A DNA stretch of 64,000 nt from JAJECS01 sp965198185. GTDB taxonomy: Bacteria; Chloroflexota; UBA11872. The notes below the pieces were generated by a model that saw only the letters and a program-made list of their open reading frames with translations, was not told the origin of the DNA and ran no database searches. The DNA lies in NCBI GenBank assembly GCA_965198185.1, contig CBDAOU010000001.1:1-64000 (forward strand), read 5' to 3'. Within the stretch, counting starts at the first letter, position 1; each line of letters begins with the position of its first letter. Below, in pieces: positions 34,953-44,232 of this stretch. The translations under genes were made by a program, and so were the position numbers.

Positions 34953-37244
34953 GTGACGGTGATCGAGTCGACCCCCGCGCTGGTCACGGATGCGTACGCA
35001 AGCATGCGCGCACGCCTCGCCATAGTCCGCGAACGACACGACCGCCCGCTCACGCTGGCTGAGAAGCTGCTCTTCGGCCACCTGGACGACCCGACCACCG
35101 ACGACCTGGCACCGCTGGAAAGCTACCTGCAGATTCGGCCGGACCGCGTGGCCATGCAAGACGCCACCGCACAAATGGCGCTGCTGCAATTCATGCTCGC
35201 CGGCCGAGACACCGTGGCCGCGCCAACCACGGTGCATTGCGACCATCTGATTCGAGCGCACGTGGGCGCCGACGCTGACCTTCAAACGGCGCTGCTCGAG
35301 AACAATGAGGTTTACGCATTTCTAAAGTCGGTCAGTGCACGATACGGCATCGGCTTCTGGGCGCCCGGTTCGGGGATCATTCACCAGGTCATCTTGGAGA
35401 ACTACGCGTTTCCGGGTGGACTGGTTATAGGCACCGATTCCCACACGCCCAACGCCGGGGGCCTGGGCATGCTGGCCATCGGCGTGGGCGGTGCCGACGC
35501 CGTCGACGTGATGGTCGATCTGCCGTGGGAGACGCTGCAGCCGCGCATCGTCGGCGTGCGGCTCACGGGGGAGCTCAACGGCTGGACCGCGCCGAAAGAC
35601 GTGATCCTCAAGCTTGCCGGCATTCTCACCACGAGCGGTGGCACCAATCGGATTATCGAGTATTTCGGACCCGGCACCCGCGCGCTCGCGTGCACGGGCA
35701 AGGCCACCATCACCAACATGGGCGCCGAGCTGGGCGCCACCACGTCCGTATTCGCATATGACGAGCGCATGGCGACATATCTTCGCGCGACGGAGCGGGC
35801 CGAGCTGGCCGAGCTGGCCGACGCGAACCAGGATTTGCTGCGCGCCGACGCCGAGGTCGAGCGCGATCCCGCGGCGTTCTACGAGCAGGTGGTGGAGATC
35901 GACCTGTCCGAGTTGGAGCCCCATGTCGTGGGGCCGCACCGACCCGACCGCGCCCGACCGGTGTCCGAGCTTGGAGCCGAAGTCGAGACCGAGGGTTTCG
36001 CCGAGCACATCTCCGCCGCCCTGCTGGGAAGCTGCACAAATTCCTCCTACGAGGACATCACGCGGGCGGCCGACGTCGCCCGGCAGGCGGCCGCCGCCGG
36101 GCTACGAGCATCCGTGCCGTTTCTGGTGACGCCGGGATCCGAGATGGTGCGGGCAACGATCGAGCGTGACGGGCAGCTAGCCGACCTGGAATCCATTGGC
36201 GGCAGCGTGCTCGCCAACGCCTGCGGCCCCTGCATCGGCCAATGGCGCCGCGACGACATCGGACCCGATGCCGCCGGCGGCAAGGCGCTGGCCACAAACT
36301 CCATCGTCACGTCGTTCAATCGCAACTTCCCCCGACGCAATGACGGCAGCCCCAATACCCAGGCGTTCATCACCAGTCCCGAACTGACAGTGGCATTCGC
36401 GCTCAGCGGCCGCCTGTCATTCAATCCGCTCACCGATTCTGTCGACGGCAACGGGCTGCGCCTCGACCCGCCGGAGCCCGCCCCGGACGTGCCGGCGGAT
36501 GGCTTTATCGGCCGGCGCTACGGCTATGTGCCGCCCCCGGCGGACGCGGCCGAGGTCGACGTTTCGATTGCCGCCAACAGCGAGCGACTGGAACGGCTCA
36601 CGCCCTTCGAACCGCGGACGGCGGAGCACTTCCAGTCGATGCCGGTGTTGCTCAAGGCCGTGGCGCAGTGCACCACGGACGCCATCTCACCGGCGGGGCC
36701 CTGGCTGCGCTACCGGGGTCATCTCACCCGCATCAGCGACAACATGTTCACCGGGGCCAACAACGCCTTCGCGGACACACCGGGCGCCGGGCGCAACGTG
36801 CTCACCGGCGCTTCCGAAGAGCCGCTGTCGCAGATCGCCACGAGCTATGCCGCCGCCGGGCTCACCTGGCTGGCCGTGGGCGACTCCAACTACGGGGAGG
36901 GCAGCAGCCGCGAGCATGCGGCCATGTCGCCGCGTCTGCTGGGCGCGGGCGCCGTCGTGGTGCGCAGCTTCGCGCGCATCCACGAGTCGAATCTCAAGAA
37001 GCAAGGCATCTTGCCGCTGACCTTCGCGGACCCCGCCGACTATGAACGGATCCAGGCCGACGACCGGGTGAGCCTGGAGGACATCGATCGCCTGGCCCCC
37101 GGACGGCCCATTGCCACACGCATCGACCATGCGGACGGCTCGCACGAGCGCATCCAACTCGATCACACTTTGACCGCCGACCAGATGGAGTGGTTCTGGG
37201 CTGGATCGGCACTGAATCTGTTGCGCGAGCACACAGCCGGGTAA
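34953..37244 (+). CDS. Aconitate hydratase (mitochondrial-type)
   Basis: A 763-residue TCA-cycle enzyme that isomerises citrate to isocitrate, with a [4Fe-4S] cluster. Cluster cysteines are in LLGSCTNSSYEDI and ANACGPCIGQW. Substrate-binding text includes GTDSHTPNAGGLGMLAIG and SFNRNFPRRND. The swivel domain carries GDSNYGEGSSREHAA and RIHESNLKKQGILPLTF. Length and motifs fit the mitochondrial-type class. GTG start, with GAGAGG upstream. A single intact gene. Confidence 0.94.
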   Translation: MTVIESTPALVTDAYASMRARLAIVRERHDRPLTLAEKLLFGHLDDPTTDDLAPLESYLQIRPDRVAMQDATAQMALLQFMLAGRDTVAAPTTVHCDHLIRAHVGADADLQTALLENNEVYAFLKSVSARYGIGFWAPGSGIIHQVILENYAFPGGLVIGTDSHTPNAGGLGMLAIGVGGADAVDVMVDLPWETLQPRIVGVRLTGELNGWTAPKDVILKLAGILTTSGGTNRIIEYFGPGTRALACTGKATITNMGAELGATTSVFAYDERMATYLRATERAELAELADANQDLLRADAEVERDPAAFYEQVVEIDLSELEPHVVGPHRPDRARPVSELGAEVETEGFAEHISAALLGSCTNSSYEDITRAADVARQAAAAGLRASVPFLVTPGSEMVRATIERDGQLADLESIGGSVLANACGPCIGQWRRDDIGPDAAGGKALATNSIVTSFNRNFPRRNDGSPNTQAFITSPELTVAFALSGRLSFNPLTDSVDGNGLRLDPPEPAPDVPADGFIGRRYGYVPPPADAAEVDVSIAANSERLERLTPFEPRTAEHFQSMPVLLKAVAQCTTDAISPAGPWLRYRGHLTRISDNMFTGANNAFADTPGAGRNVLTGASEEPLSQIATSYAAAGLTWLAVGDSNYGEGSSREHAAMSPRLLGAGAVVVRSFARIHESNLKKQGILPLTFADPADYERIQADDRVSLEDIDRLAPGRPIATRIDHADGSHERIQLDHTLTADQMEWFWAGSALNLLREHTAG

Positions 37245-37268
37245 GGCTTGGCGCCCGCAATCTGAGGG

Positions 37269-37796
37269 TCAGCCGGCGGTGGCCGATTCCAGCTGGGGCA
37301 GGTAGGGCTGCCAGATGGGGTCGACGCTGCCCCCCGCGACGTGCCAGACGAGATGGGCAATAGCCGAACGCGGGCGTCGGGGCTGCCGCAGCAGGCGCAT
37401 GCCCGCCTCGCGCGGGGTCCGGCCGGCCTTGCGCAGATTGCAGTGGCGACACGCGGTCACCAGGTTCTCCCAACGGCGCCGCCCCCCAAGCCGCCGCGGC
37501 ACCACGTGGTCCACGGTTGGCTCAAGGGTCGTCTCCGCGCAGTACTGGCACAGATACTTGTCGCGTACAAACACCTCACGCCGGCTGAGCCGCACCGTCG
37601 GCCGCGGACGGCGAACGTGATAGAGCATGCGAATCACCGATGGCCGCGGGTAGAGCTGGCGCACGCTGTAGATCGGGGCGCGCCCGTTTTCGAGCAACTC
37701 GGCCTTGCCCTTGCTGAGCAGCACGATGGCGCGACGCGTCCGGCAGACGTTGAGCGGTTCGTAGTTTTGATTGAGAAGCAGAACCGGTTCGTTCAC
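37269..37796 (-). CDS. HNH endonuclease
   Basis: A 175-residue nuclease-fold protein common in bacterial genomes. It starts MNEPVLLLNQNYEPLNVCRT. The HNH centre is CQYCAETTLEPTVDHVVP followed by RRRWENLVTACRHCNLRK, giving a structural CxxC...CxxC zinc site and the catalytic His-Asn pair. Function is unknown; this subtype is usually chromosomal and not clearly mobile. Confidence 0.9.
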   Translation of the reverse strand: MNEPVLLLNQNYEPLNVCRTRRAIVLLSKGKAELLENGRAPIYSVRQLYPRPSVIRMLYHVRRPRPTVRLSRREVFVRDKYLCQYCAETTLEPTVDHVVPRRLGGRRRWENLVTACRHCNLRKAGRTPREAGMRLLRQPRRPRSAIAHLVWHVAGGSVDPIWQPYLPQLESATAG

Positions 37797-37881
37797 AGGC
37801 CCGCTGCTGAGCGTCGCGGCGCGCGCCTATGCTACAAGGCACGGCACGCGCGAGCGGACAACCGCGACCTGACTTCGCTGC

Positions 37882-38523
37882 ATGGACCAGGACCCACCCG
37901 CCGAGCACCACTACCTCCTCCGCTACGCCAAGACGGGCGACGCGCGCTATCTCTCGCTGCACGACGTGCGCCGAGCCTGGGAGCGCGCCACGCGCCGCGC
38001 CGGTTTGCCGCTGGCCTATAGCCGGGGCTTTCGCCCCAAACCGCGGCTCACCTTCGGCCCGCCGCTGGCCGTGGGCGCCGAGGGCCTGGGCGAGTGCGTG
38101 GTGCTTTCGCTCCGGGAAGATGTGCCGCCGACGACGGTGCGTGAGCGCCTGTCGGCCGCCACCGCCGACGGCCTCGCCGTGGGGGAGGTCCGAAGAGTCG
38201 CGCGCCGGAAGTTTGCGACGGCCTGGGCGAGCTATGACCTTCAGGTGGCGAACCCACCGGACGACCTGGCCGAGCGGGTTACGGGTCTGCTCGCGGCAGA
38301 CAGCGTCGTCGTTCAACGCGAGGACCGCCAAGGTCGGCCCGCGCGGCGGCGCGACATTCGCCCTGGGGTGCTGGAGCTCACGGTCAGCGAAGACAACTAC
38401 CTGTATGCCCGACTGAGTCTGCGTGACGGCTCCATCGTCACGCCGCGCGATCTCGCGTCTGCGCTCGGCGTCGAATTCAGCCGCGTCGTCAGAACCGAGA
38501 TCGAAGCCGAGCTGCCCGAGTGA
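37882..38523 (+). CDS. TIGR03936/DUF2344 family protein
   Basis: A 213-residue protein matching the domain that accompanies radical-SAM proteins in many bacteria. It has HHYLLRYAKTGDARYLSLHD, AGLPLAYSRGFRPKPRLTFG and LPLGxxS-like PPLAVGAEGLGE. The radical-SAM partner is not in the window. It overlaps the next gene by four bases (GTGA), so they are co-translated. Thought to relate to RNA modification, but this is uncertain. Confidence 0.88.
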   Translation: MDQDPPAEHHYLLRYAKTGDARYLSLHDVRRAWERATRRAGLPLAYSRGFRPKPRLTFGPPLAVGAEGLGECVVLSLREDVPPTTVRERLSAATADGLAVGEVRRVARRKFATAWASYDLQVANPPDDLAERVTGLLAADSVVVQREDRQGRPARRRDIRPGVLELTVSEDNYLYARLSLRDGSIVTPRDLASALGVEFSRVVRTEIEAELPE

Positions 38524-39452
38524 GCGCCGCGCGCGTTCGCGCCGTGCTGCATTCGGCTGGCCTGACTCGCGTTGACCCGCGGAAGATCGAGCACGTCGCC
38601 CGCGGGATGTATCGCGTGCACGACGGTGCGCGACTGCTGGCCTGCAAGCTGTTTGACGGACCCCAGGCCGGCGAGCGGGCGCGCACGGAGGGCGCCGCCT
38701 ACGCCGCCCTTGCCGCGCGGGGCGCGCCCGTGCCGCGGCTGCTGGCGGCGGACGAAGCGAATGCGGCCGTGGTTCGCGAATGGGTGGCCGGCCCGACGTT
38801 GGCGGATGCGCTGCGCGGCGACGCCGAGCTACCGGCGTACACGGCGGTGGCAGCCGCCTGGGAGACACTGCTCGCGGCGCTCGACGCGTGGACCGAGGCG
38901 ATGGACCCCGCGCGCGTTGAGCGCGCCCGCTGCCTCCGCCGGTCGGAGATTGCGGCGGTTGCCGAGTCGGTCATCGCCTCGGGGGCGATCCGGAACGAGC
39001 ATCAGGCGTGGCCGGCGGCAACCGAGGAGATTCGCCTACTCGCCGACTTCATCGGCGCCGCCCCCGTGCGGACGGTCCCGCTCGACCTTAATCCAGGCAA
39101 CGTCATCGTCAGCCCAGACGGAATCGTATTCGTCGATCTGGAGGCCTTTGGACTCGACTTTGCCCACTGGTCCTTATGTAAAGCTACGATGTTGCCGCAT
39201 GATCCGGCCTCCGCCAGTCCCGGACGATCCCTGGTTGCCCATGAGAAAATCGATCGGCACGGGCAGCGTGGCGGCACGGAATCGACCGTCGCAATCGACC
39301 GCCGAATCTGGGCAAGCGCGCTGCTGCTCGCGCTCGCGGACGCCGCGGGACTGTGGCGCTCCGAGCCTGCCCACCCGGCGGGCCTGACGCTTGTGCGCGA
39401 GTTGAGCGCGCGGACCTCAAACGTTCCGCATCTTGCCGCTGCTCTGGTCTAG
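38520..39452 (+). CDS. Phosphotransferase/APH-like kinase domain protein
   Basis: A 310-residue protein with a degenerate aminoglycoside-phosphotransferase-like kinase fold. N-lobe text: LLACKLFDG (possible ATP-binding Lys) and VREWVAGPTLADAL. C-lobe: VPLDLNPGNVIVS in place of the usual HGDLHPGN, then GIVFVDLEAFGLD for the metal-binding Asp. The catalytic loop lacks its His. GTG start within the stop of the DUF2344 gene. Substrate unknown. Confidence 0.72.
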   Translation: MSAARVRAVLHSAGLTRVDPRKIEHVARGMYRVHDGARLLACKLFDGPQAGERARTEGAAYAALAARGAPVPRLLAADEANAAVVREWVAGPTLADALRGDAELPAYTAVAAAWETLLAALDAWTEAMDPARVERARCLRRSEIAAVAESVIASGAIRNEHQAWPAATEEIRLLADFIGAAPVRTVPLDLNPGNVIVSPDGIVFVDLEAFGLDFAHWSLCKATMLPHDPASASPGRSLVAHEKIDRHGQRGGTESTVAIDRRIWASALLLALADAAGLWRSEPAHPAGLTLVRELSARTSNVPHLAAALV

Positions 39453-39482
39453 ACTTTGGTACACGACACAGGGGATCAACCC

Positions 39483-39737
39483 ATGAGCGAAGGCTTCCAG
39501 CCGCGATCGCGCGACCTCGTGATCGGCGGCATTCCCTGGATTGCCCGCATGTCCGACAAGGCTCGAGCCAAGGCCGACGGGACCATCGACGACTACATCT
39601 ACCCGTGCCCGATCGACCAGCGCGTGCTGGGCGAGCTGGGAGTCTCGGCGGATGAGTTCATGCACATCGCCACGACGAGCGCCACCGACGGCGAGCTCGT
39701 CGATCAGGTGCGCGAGGCAAGCAAGGCCGTCAGCTAA
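39483..39737 (+). CDS. DUF5069 domain protein
   Basis: An 84-residue cytoplasmic protein. IGGIPWIARMSDKARAKADG, then IYPCPIDQRVLGELGVSADE, match the DUF5069 pattern. ATG 39483 (MSEGFQPRSRDL) was chosen over an earlier codon that gives a non-conserved leader. It precedes the NIF3 gene by seven bases, so they are likely one operon. Function unknown. Confidence 0.75.
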   Translation: MSEGFQPRSRDLVIGGIPWIARMSDKARAKADGTIDDYIYPCPIDQRVLGELGVSADEFMHIATTSATDGELVDQVREASKAVS

Positions 39738-39744
39738 CCGCCGG

Positions 39745-40509
39745 GTGTCCGAGCGCCGCGACGACCTGATCGCGTTCCTGGACGCCACGTTGGACGTGGC
39801 CGCGTTTCCCGACTATGGCCCCATGGGCTTGCAAGTGATCGGCGGCAAGCGCGTCGAGCGCGTGGTCACAGCCGTAAGCGTCAGCCTGGAACTCTTCCGG
39901 CGGGCCGCTCAGGCCGGGGCGCAGTTGGTCGTGGTGCACCACGGGCTGTTCTGGGACCGTGACAGCCGCGTGGTCAATCGGGTCATGCGCGAGCGCCTGC
40001 GCGCGCTGTTCGACGCCGATATCAGCCTGGCGGCCTACCACCTGGCGCTGGACGCGCACGCGAGTCTGGGCAACAACGCGCAAATCGTGGGGGCGCTCGG
40101 GCTAGAGCCGGAACCCACGCCGTTCGCCGTGAGCGGCGGCCAATCCATTGGCAAGATCGGCCGCGCGCCGGGCCCGCTGACGCCCGCCGCGCTGGTCGAG
40201 CGCGTCGAAGCCACAATTGGCCGACCGCACGCGGCCTTCATGCATGGGCCGGCCTTGATCGAACGCATCGCGGTGTGCAGCGGCAGCGGCGCGTCCTTTA
40301 TTCAGGAAGCGCAGGCCCTTGGCGCCGACGCGTTGCTCACGGGCGACATGGCCGAGCCGGCGGAGATGCTCGCGCGCGAGCTCGGCATTCACTTCATCGC
40401 CGCCGGGCACTATGCGACCGAGGTGTTCGGCGTGCGCGCCTTGGCCGACCTCATCGGCGACGAGCGCGACTGCGCGGCGACGTTCCTCGACCTGCCAACA
40501 ATCGCTTAG
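39745..40509 (+). CDS. NIF3-like dinuclear metal protein
   Basis: About 254 residues, NIF3/YbgI family (GTP cyclohydrolase 1 type 2-like). Metal-ligand motifs are VVHHGLFWD, AAYHLALDAH and AAGHYATEVFGV. The GTG start at 39745 opens with VSERRDDLIAFLDATLDV; the frame is open upstream but only in shadow of the DUF5069 gene. Biochemical role of the family is still unsettled. Confidence 0.88.
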   Translation: MSERRDDLIAFLDATLDVAAFPDYGPMGLQVIGGKRVERVVTAVSVSLELFRRAAQAGAQLVVVHHGLFWDRDSRVVNRVMRERLRALFDADISLAAYHLALDAHASLGNNAQIVGALGLEPEPTPFAVSGGQSIGKIGRAPGPLTPAALVERVEATIGRPHAAFMHGPALIERIAVCSGSGASFIQEAQALGADALLTGDMAEPAEMLARELGIHFIAAGHYATEVFGVRALADLIGDERDCAATFLDLPTIA

Positions 40510-40558
40510 CCTCGCGGAGCCTGGGAACGCGATCGCTCCGCGCCGGATCGCCGAAGAC

Positions 40559-41191
40559 TCAGGCAGAAGCGGACGCAGCCTGCTTCTGGATTCCACGAGC
40601 GACGGCGTGGGCGACACCGCGGCCAACGATCAGGGTGCCCAGCGATGCCACAAGCATCACCGACACCGCAACGGCCGCGAGAATGCCGATGAGCAGGATG
40701 TCTTGCTCGCCGCTCACCGCCCGGCGCAGGAGCTCCACGACCAGGCAGATCAACGCGACGACGGCCCCTAGCCAGCCCGCCCGAATGGCGGTGTAGAGCG
40801 CGTGCAGCCGACCGAGCAACCCGCCTCGAATCCCGGCTTCCCTCAGCGACCTGACGTGCAGGGCCGCGGAAACATCACCCGCCGACTTTTCCACGTGCGC
40901 GTGCAGCGGCCCGGGGGGAGTCTCCACCGCCAGCAGCGCGGCAAACTCGCTCACCCGGCCAGGGAGGCGCCAAAACGTCTCGTAGTCCAATGCCAGGCCA
41001 ACCAACGTCCGAGTGAAGAAGTAGCCGAGCACCGAAAACACCAGCCACTCGATGGTCAGCGAGCTGCGCGTGAGCCACGGGGCGCCGTGGGCGCCGATGA
41101 AGCCATCGACGACCGTTCGACCGGCAACCAGTGGCCCTACGCCGATCGCCGCATACAGCGGAACGTCGGCAATGTGCCGCAGGATCGTCAT
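40559..41191 (-). CDS. Hypothetical membrane protein
   Basis: A 210-residue protein with about three or four hydrophobic segments: LTIEWLVFSVLGYFFTRTL, AGWLGAVVALICLVVELL and LLIGILAAVAVSVMLVASL. A soluble stretch of about 50 residues in the middle (ETPPGPLHAHVEKSAGD) looks cytoplasmic. I do not recognise a family. It follows a second hypothetical membrane-anchored gene on the same strand with a 12-bp gap, so the pair may be an operon. Confidence 0.6.
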   Translation of the reverse strand: MTILRHIADVPLYAAIGVGPLVAGRTVVDGFIGAHGAPWLTRSSLTIEWLVFSVLGYFFTRTLVGLALDYETFWRLPGRVSEFAALLAVETPPGPLHAHVEKSAGDVSAALHVRSLREAGIRGGLLGRLHALYTAIRAGWLGAVVALICLVVELLRRAVSGEQDILLIGILAAVAVSVMLVASLGTLIVGRGVAHAVARGIQKQAASASA

Positions 41192-41203
41192 TTGCGGGAG
41201 CGA

Positions 41204-41830
41204 CTAGCTCGCGACCGCGGGCCGCGGCCACGCGCGGTCAGGGTACGCATCCGGTGCCGACATGGGACGCACCCAGCGCGCCACCAGCCCGTCAGCGCTC
41301 CGTTCCGCCATCACGACGGCCCAGCCGCCAACGGAAGCCTCGCCGGCCTGATCGGCCTCCCGCAGGGCAATGTCAACGTCGTTGCCGAGAATGGTGAAAA
41401 CGCTGATGGTGTCATCCGACACGCCCGTGACCTCGCCGATGGCGATCACCATGCCGGCCGCAGCGTCGGCATCCTTTCGGATCGGCGAGCGTGCGCCGTG
41501 CTTGCCACCAACATCGCGGTCCCAGACGTCTTTCGTAAACGGGCCGCGTCCGATTCGGAATGGGGGCCGGCCGAAGCCAGGCTTGTAGCCCGGCGCGGGC
41601 CCGAATCGCTCGCTCCCGCGCCCGACATCGACCCGGCTCACGTAGGCAAGCGGCCCCCGCTCGTCCCCCGCCAGGCGATTGGCAATGGCCAAGCCCAGGC
41701 CCGCACCGCCGACGGCCAGCGCAAGCAGCACCAGAGCGATCACCGCGGTGTGTCGCGACATCGCTGGGAGACGCAGGCGGCGGCCTTGAGGCGTCGGCTC
41801 CGGGGACTCTTGCGGCGATTCGGTGCTCAT
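41204..41830 (-). CDS. Hypothetical single-span membrane protein
   Basis: About 208 residues. ATG 41830 (MSTESPQESPEPTPQ) is preferred to an upstream codon. One hydrophobic span near residues 29-50 (HTAVIALVLLALAVGGAGLG) follows a Pro/Arg-rich head. The outside part is Gly/Arg/Pro-rich, then a more ordered end with GEVTGVSDDTISVFTILGND, which resembles a small beta domain binding nucleic acid or metal, though this is a guess. Confidence 0.55.
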   Translation of the reverse strand: MSTESPQESPEPTPQGRRLRLPAMSRHTAVIALVLLALAVGGAGLGLAIANRLAGDERGPLAYVSRVDVGRGSERFGPAPGYKPGFGRPPFRIGRGPFTKDVWDRDVGGKHGARSPIRKDADAAAGMVIAIGEVTGVSDDTISVFTILGNDVDIALREADQAGEASVGGWAVVMAERSADGLVARWVRPMSAPDAYPDRAWPRPAVAS

Positions 41831-41909
41831 GCCCTCAAGCTTAAGTCTTGGCGCAGGCGCCGCCCAGACCATTGAGTCCTCGACGGACGCCCCAGTAGAC
41901 TTGGCACCA

Positions 41910-41985
41910 GCCTCCGTAGCTCAATTGGCAGAGCAGCGGACTCTTAATCCGAAGGTTGTAGGTTCGATTCCTACCGGGGGTACCA
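41910..41985 (+). tRNA. tRNA-Lys(CTT)
   Basis: Acceptor GCCTCCG pairs with CGGGGGT, the D arm is GCTC-AATTGGCA-GAGC, the anticodon loop is CTCTTAA (anticodon CTT), and the T arm is GTAGG-TTCGATT-CCTAC. Discriminator A and 3' CCA are encoded. Antisense open frames here are shadows of the tRNA. Confidence 0.95.
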
Positions 41986-42252
41986 GGTAGTAGCGGAGCT
42001 GTCATTCGATCGTTAGAACCCGACTGGCCCGCAGGCACGCCGCATCCGAGCAGGCGATGGCAACCGTGTCGCCGTGCTTCGGCCACGATGCGTGGCGGCC
42101 TGCTGATGGCGGGGCCTCCTGATCGGCGGCTATCGAAATTCCGCAGTCCCACCTCATGCAGGTGGCGCACGTCGCTGGTGAGTCCAAGCCGTAGACTGCA
42201 TCGATTTGCCCCTGAGTCCAACATGTCTACGACCAGCGGACCCTAGCGCGCC

Positions 42253-43950
42253 ATGACCGCCATGACCGCCATGAGCGGCGGCGAAGCCCTGGTGGAATCC
42301 CTCGTCCGGGAAGGCGTGGAGTTCATCTTCGGCATTCCCGGCATCCACATGTCCGGCATCATCACCGCCCTGCGGGACGAGCCCCGCATCCGCATGATCA
42401 CCACCCGCCACGAGCAGGCGGCGGCCCACATGGCCGACGGCTATGCCCGCGTCTCGGGCAAGCCGGGCGTCATCCTCGTCGTCCCGGGTGTGGGGGTGTA
42501 CAACGCCGCCACCGGTCTGGCCACCGCCTACGCCCGCTCGTCGCCCGTGCTCGCCATCGCCGGCCAAATCCCGCGCGGCCAGATCGGTGGCGGCTTCGGC
42601 ACTTATCACGAAATCCCCGAGCAGGCCTCCGTCGTGCAGCCCGTCACCAAGTGGCGGCAGCAGGCCCTCACGCCGCGGGAAATCCCCGCCGCCGTTTCAG
42701 AGGCCTTTCGCCAGATGCGCACCGGCCGCCCCCGCCCCGCGCTGCTCGAAATCCCGCCCGAGGCCGGTGTCGAGCGCGACGATGTCGTGCTGCGCGACCC
42801 CGCGCCGATATCGCGCATCGTGCCCAGCCCCGAGCAGCTGCGCGAGGCCGCCTGGGTCATCGCCCAGTCCCGCCTGCCCCTCATCTACGCCGGCGGCGGC
42901 GTGGCCCTGTCAGACGCCGAATCGGCTCTCGTCGCCCTTGCCGACGCGACCAACATCCCCGTCATCACCTCCAGCGGCGGCAAGGGCGCCATCCCCGACC
43001 GCCACCCACTCTCTTACGGCTCCTGCTTCGCCCCCAGGGGCGAGCATGACGAGATGAACGAGCTCTACGAGGTGATGCAGGCCGCCGACGTCGTCATCGG
43101 CATCGGCGCCCGCTTCTCACTCGGCAACCCCGCTGGCGAGACCTCCACGCTGATCAACATCAACATCGACGAGGCCGATCTCACCCGCGTCCAAGCCAAC
43201 ACCCTTCCCTTGCACGGCGACGCCAAGGCCACCATCGAAGCCCTACTCCCCTTCTTGCGCGCGGCCGACGCCGGCAACCGCTCGTCGCCGGCCGAAGCCG
43301 TCGTCGCCGCCCGCCGCCTGATCGCCTACGCCGACATCCGGCGCCAGGAGCCGCAGTACCCGATCCTCGAAACCATCCAGCGCAGCATCCCCGAGGACAC
43401 CCACATCGTCTGGGACGTCACCCAGTTCGCCTACTACGCCCGCACCCACTACCAGGTCAACCACCCCAAGACGTTCATCGATTCCGGCTACTCCTTCAAT
43501 CTCGGCTTCGCCTTCCCCACCGCCATGGGCGTGAAGGTGGCGCACCCCGACCGCTCGGTGCTCAGCGTCAGCGGCGACGGCGGCTTCCTCTTCACCGCGA
43601 CCGATCTCGCCACTGCCGTCAAGTACGGCATCAACACCGTCGCCCTCGTGTTCCGCGACGACGCCTACGGCAACGTCGCCCGCGATCTCAATGAGCTCTT
43701 TGGCGGCACCTACGAGACCGACCTGCTCAACCCAGACCTCGTCAAGTTCGCCGAGTCCTTCGGCGCCGTCGGCCTGCGGGCCAACGACCCCATGGAGCTC
43801 GAAACCCTGCTCCCCCGCGCCCATGAGTTACAGGCGCCCGTCATCATTGACGTGCCCATCGGCCACATGCCGCTCCCCCGCGCCAAATTCCTCGCCGCCC
43901 TGTCCTCACTCCCCTGGACCCGCCCCCAAGAAGGCTTGATTCAGACCTGA
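42253..43950 (+). CDS. Thiamine pyrophosphate enzyme (acetolactate synthase-like)
   Basis: A 565-residue ThDP-dependent enzyme of the acetolactate synthase/benzoylformate decarboxylase family. The catalytic Glu is in TTRHEQAAAHMADGYARVSG, and the ThDP-Mg motif is SGDGGFLFTATDLATAVKYG ending in a YGN. The central domain has VITSSGGKGAIPDRHPLS. The start is ambiguous: three ATGs lie in a row (42253, 42262, 42271) in a repeated ATGACCGCC. It stands alone without a small regulatory subunit, so a catabolic decarboxylase or ligase is more likely than amino-acid synthesis. Confidence 0.88.
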   Translation: MTAMTAMSGGEALVESLVREGVEFIFGIPGIHMSGIITALRDEPRIRMITTRHEQAAAHMADGYARVSGKPGVILVVPGVGVYNAATGLATAYARSSPVLAIAGQIPRGQIGGGFGTYHEIPEQASVVQPVTKWRQQALTPREIPAAVSEAFRQMRTGRPRPALLEIPPEAGVERDDVVLRDPAPISRIVPSPEQLREAAWVIAQSRLPLIYAGGGVALSDAESALVALADATNIPVITSSGGKGAIPDRHPLSYGSCFAPRGEHDEMNELYEVMQAADVVIGIGARFSLGNPAGETSTLININIDEADLTRVQANTLPLHGDAKATIEALLPFLRAADAGNRSSPAEAVVAARRLIAYADIRRQEPQYPILETIQRSIPEDTHIVWDVTQFAYYARTHYQVNHPKTFIDSGYSFNLGFAFPTAMGVKVAHPDRSVLSVSGDGGFLFTATDLATAVKYGINTVALVFRDDAYGNVARDLNELFGGTYETDLLNPDLVKFAESFGAVGLRANDPMELETLLPRAHELQAPVIIDVPIGHMPLPRAKFLAALSSLPWTRPQEGLIQT

Positions 43951-44029
43951 GTGCGTGGCCCGAGTCTCGGACCGGCCCACCGCGCCGCCTCGTCGGCGCC
44001 CGACACGCGCAGCCGTGTCTCACACCTTG

Positions 44030-44232
44030 TATGTTCGCGCGCCTTGGATTGACCAAGGTCACAGTGAACGGGCCGGGACAGACCGATCACACCTTGGTCG
44101 TAAGAGACCGCTACAGAGCAGGGTCGTCCCGGCCCGCACGCTGGCCCAGAGCCCGAACAGTTGCCGGGGCCGTGAGCACGAGCCCGCATCGGCAAGGCAG
44201 GGCGCGTGGCCAGCGTTGCCGGAGGGTACCCA
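44030..44232 (+). ncRNA. Candidate IS110 bridge RNA region
   Basis: In IS110-type elements a structured bridge RNA is encoded in the non-coding left end upstream of the transposase. Here 44051-44059 (GACCAAGGT) is the exact reverse complement of 44091-44099, and 44070-44079 (GGGCCGGGAC) is the exact reverse complement of 44126-44135. The two stems interleave. A small CCTTGG/CCAAGG hairpin sits at 44042-44058. Limits are approximate. Confidence 0.45.

Noticed and set aside
37576..38868. A 430-codon minus-strand open frame
   Set aside because: Arg/Pro/Ala-rich shadow across the HNH start, the DUF2344 gene and the kinase gene.
41841..42224. Minus-strand open frame with text PGRNRTYNLRIKSPLLCQLS
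   Set aside because: It is the antisense translation of tRNA-Lys, a well-known false protein. The same applies to the frames over 46088-46466 (AGLEPATAGLKV and GRTRTCDCWIEGPLLDQ).
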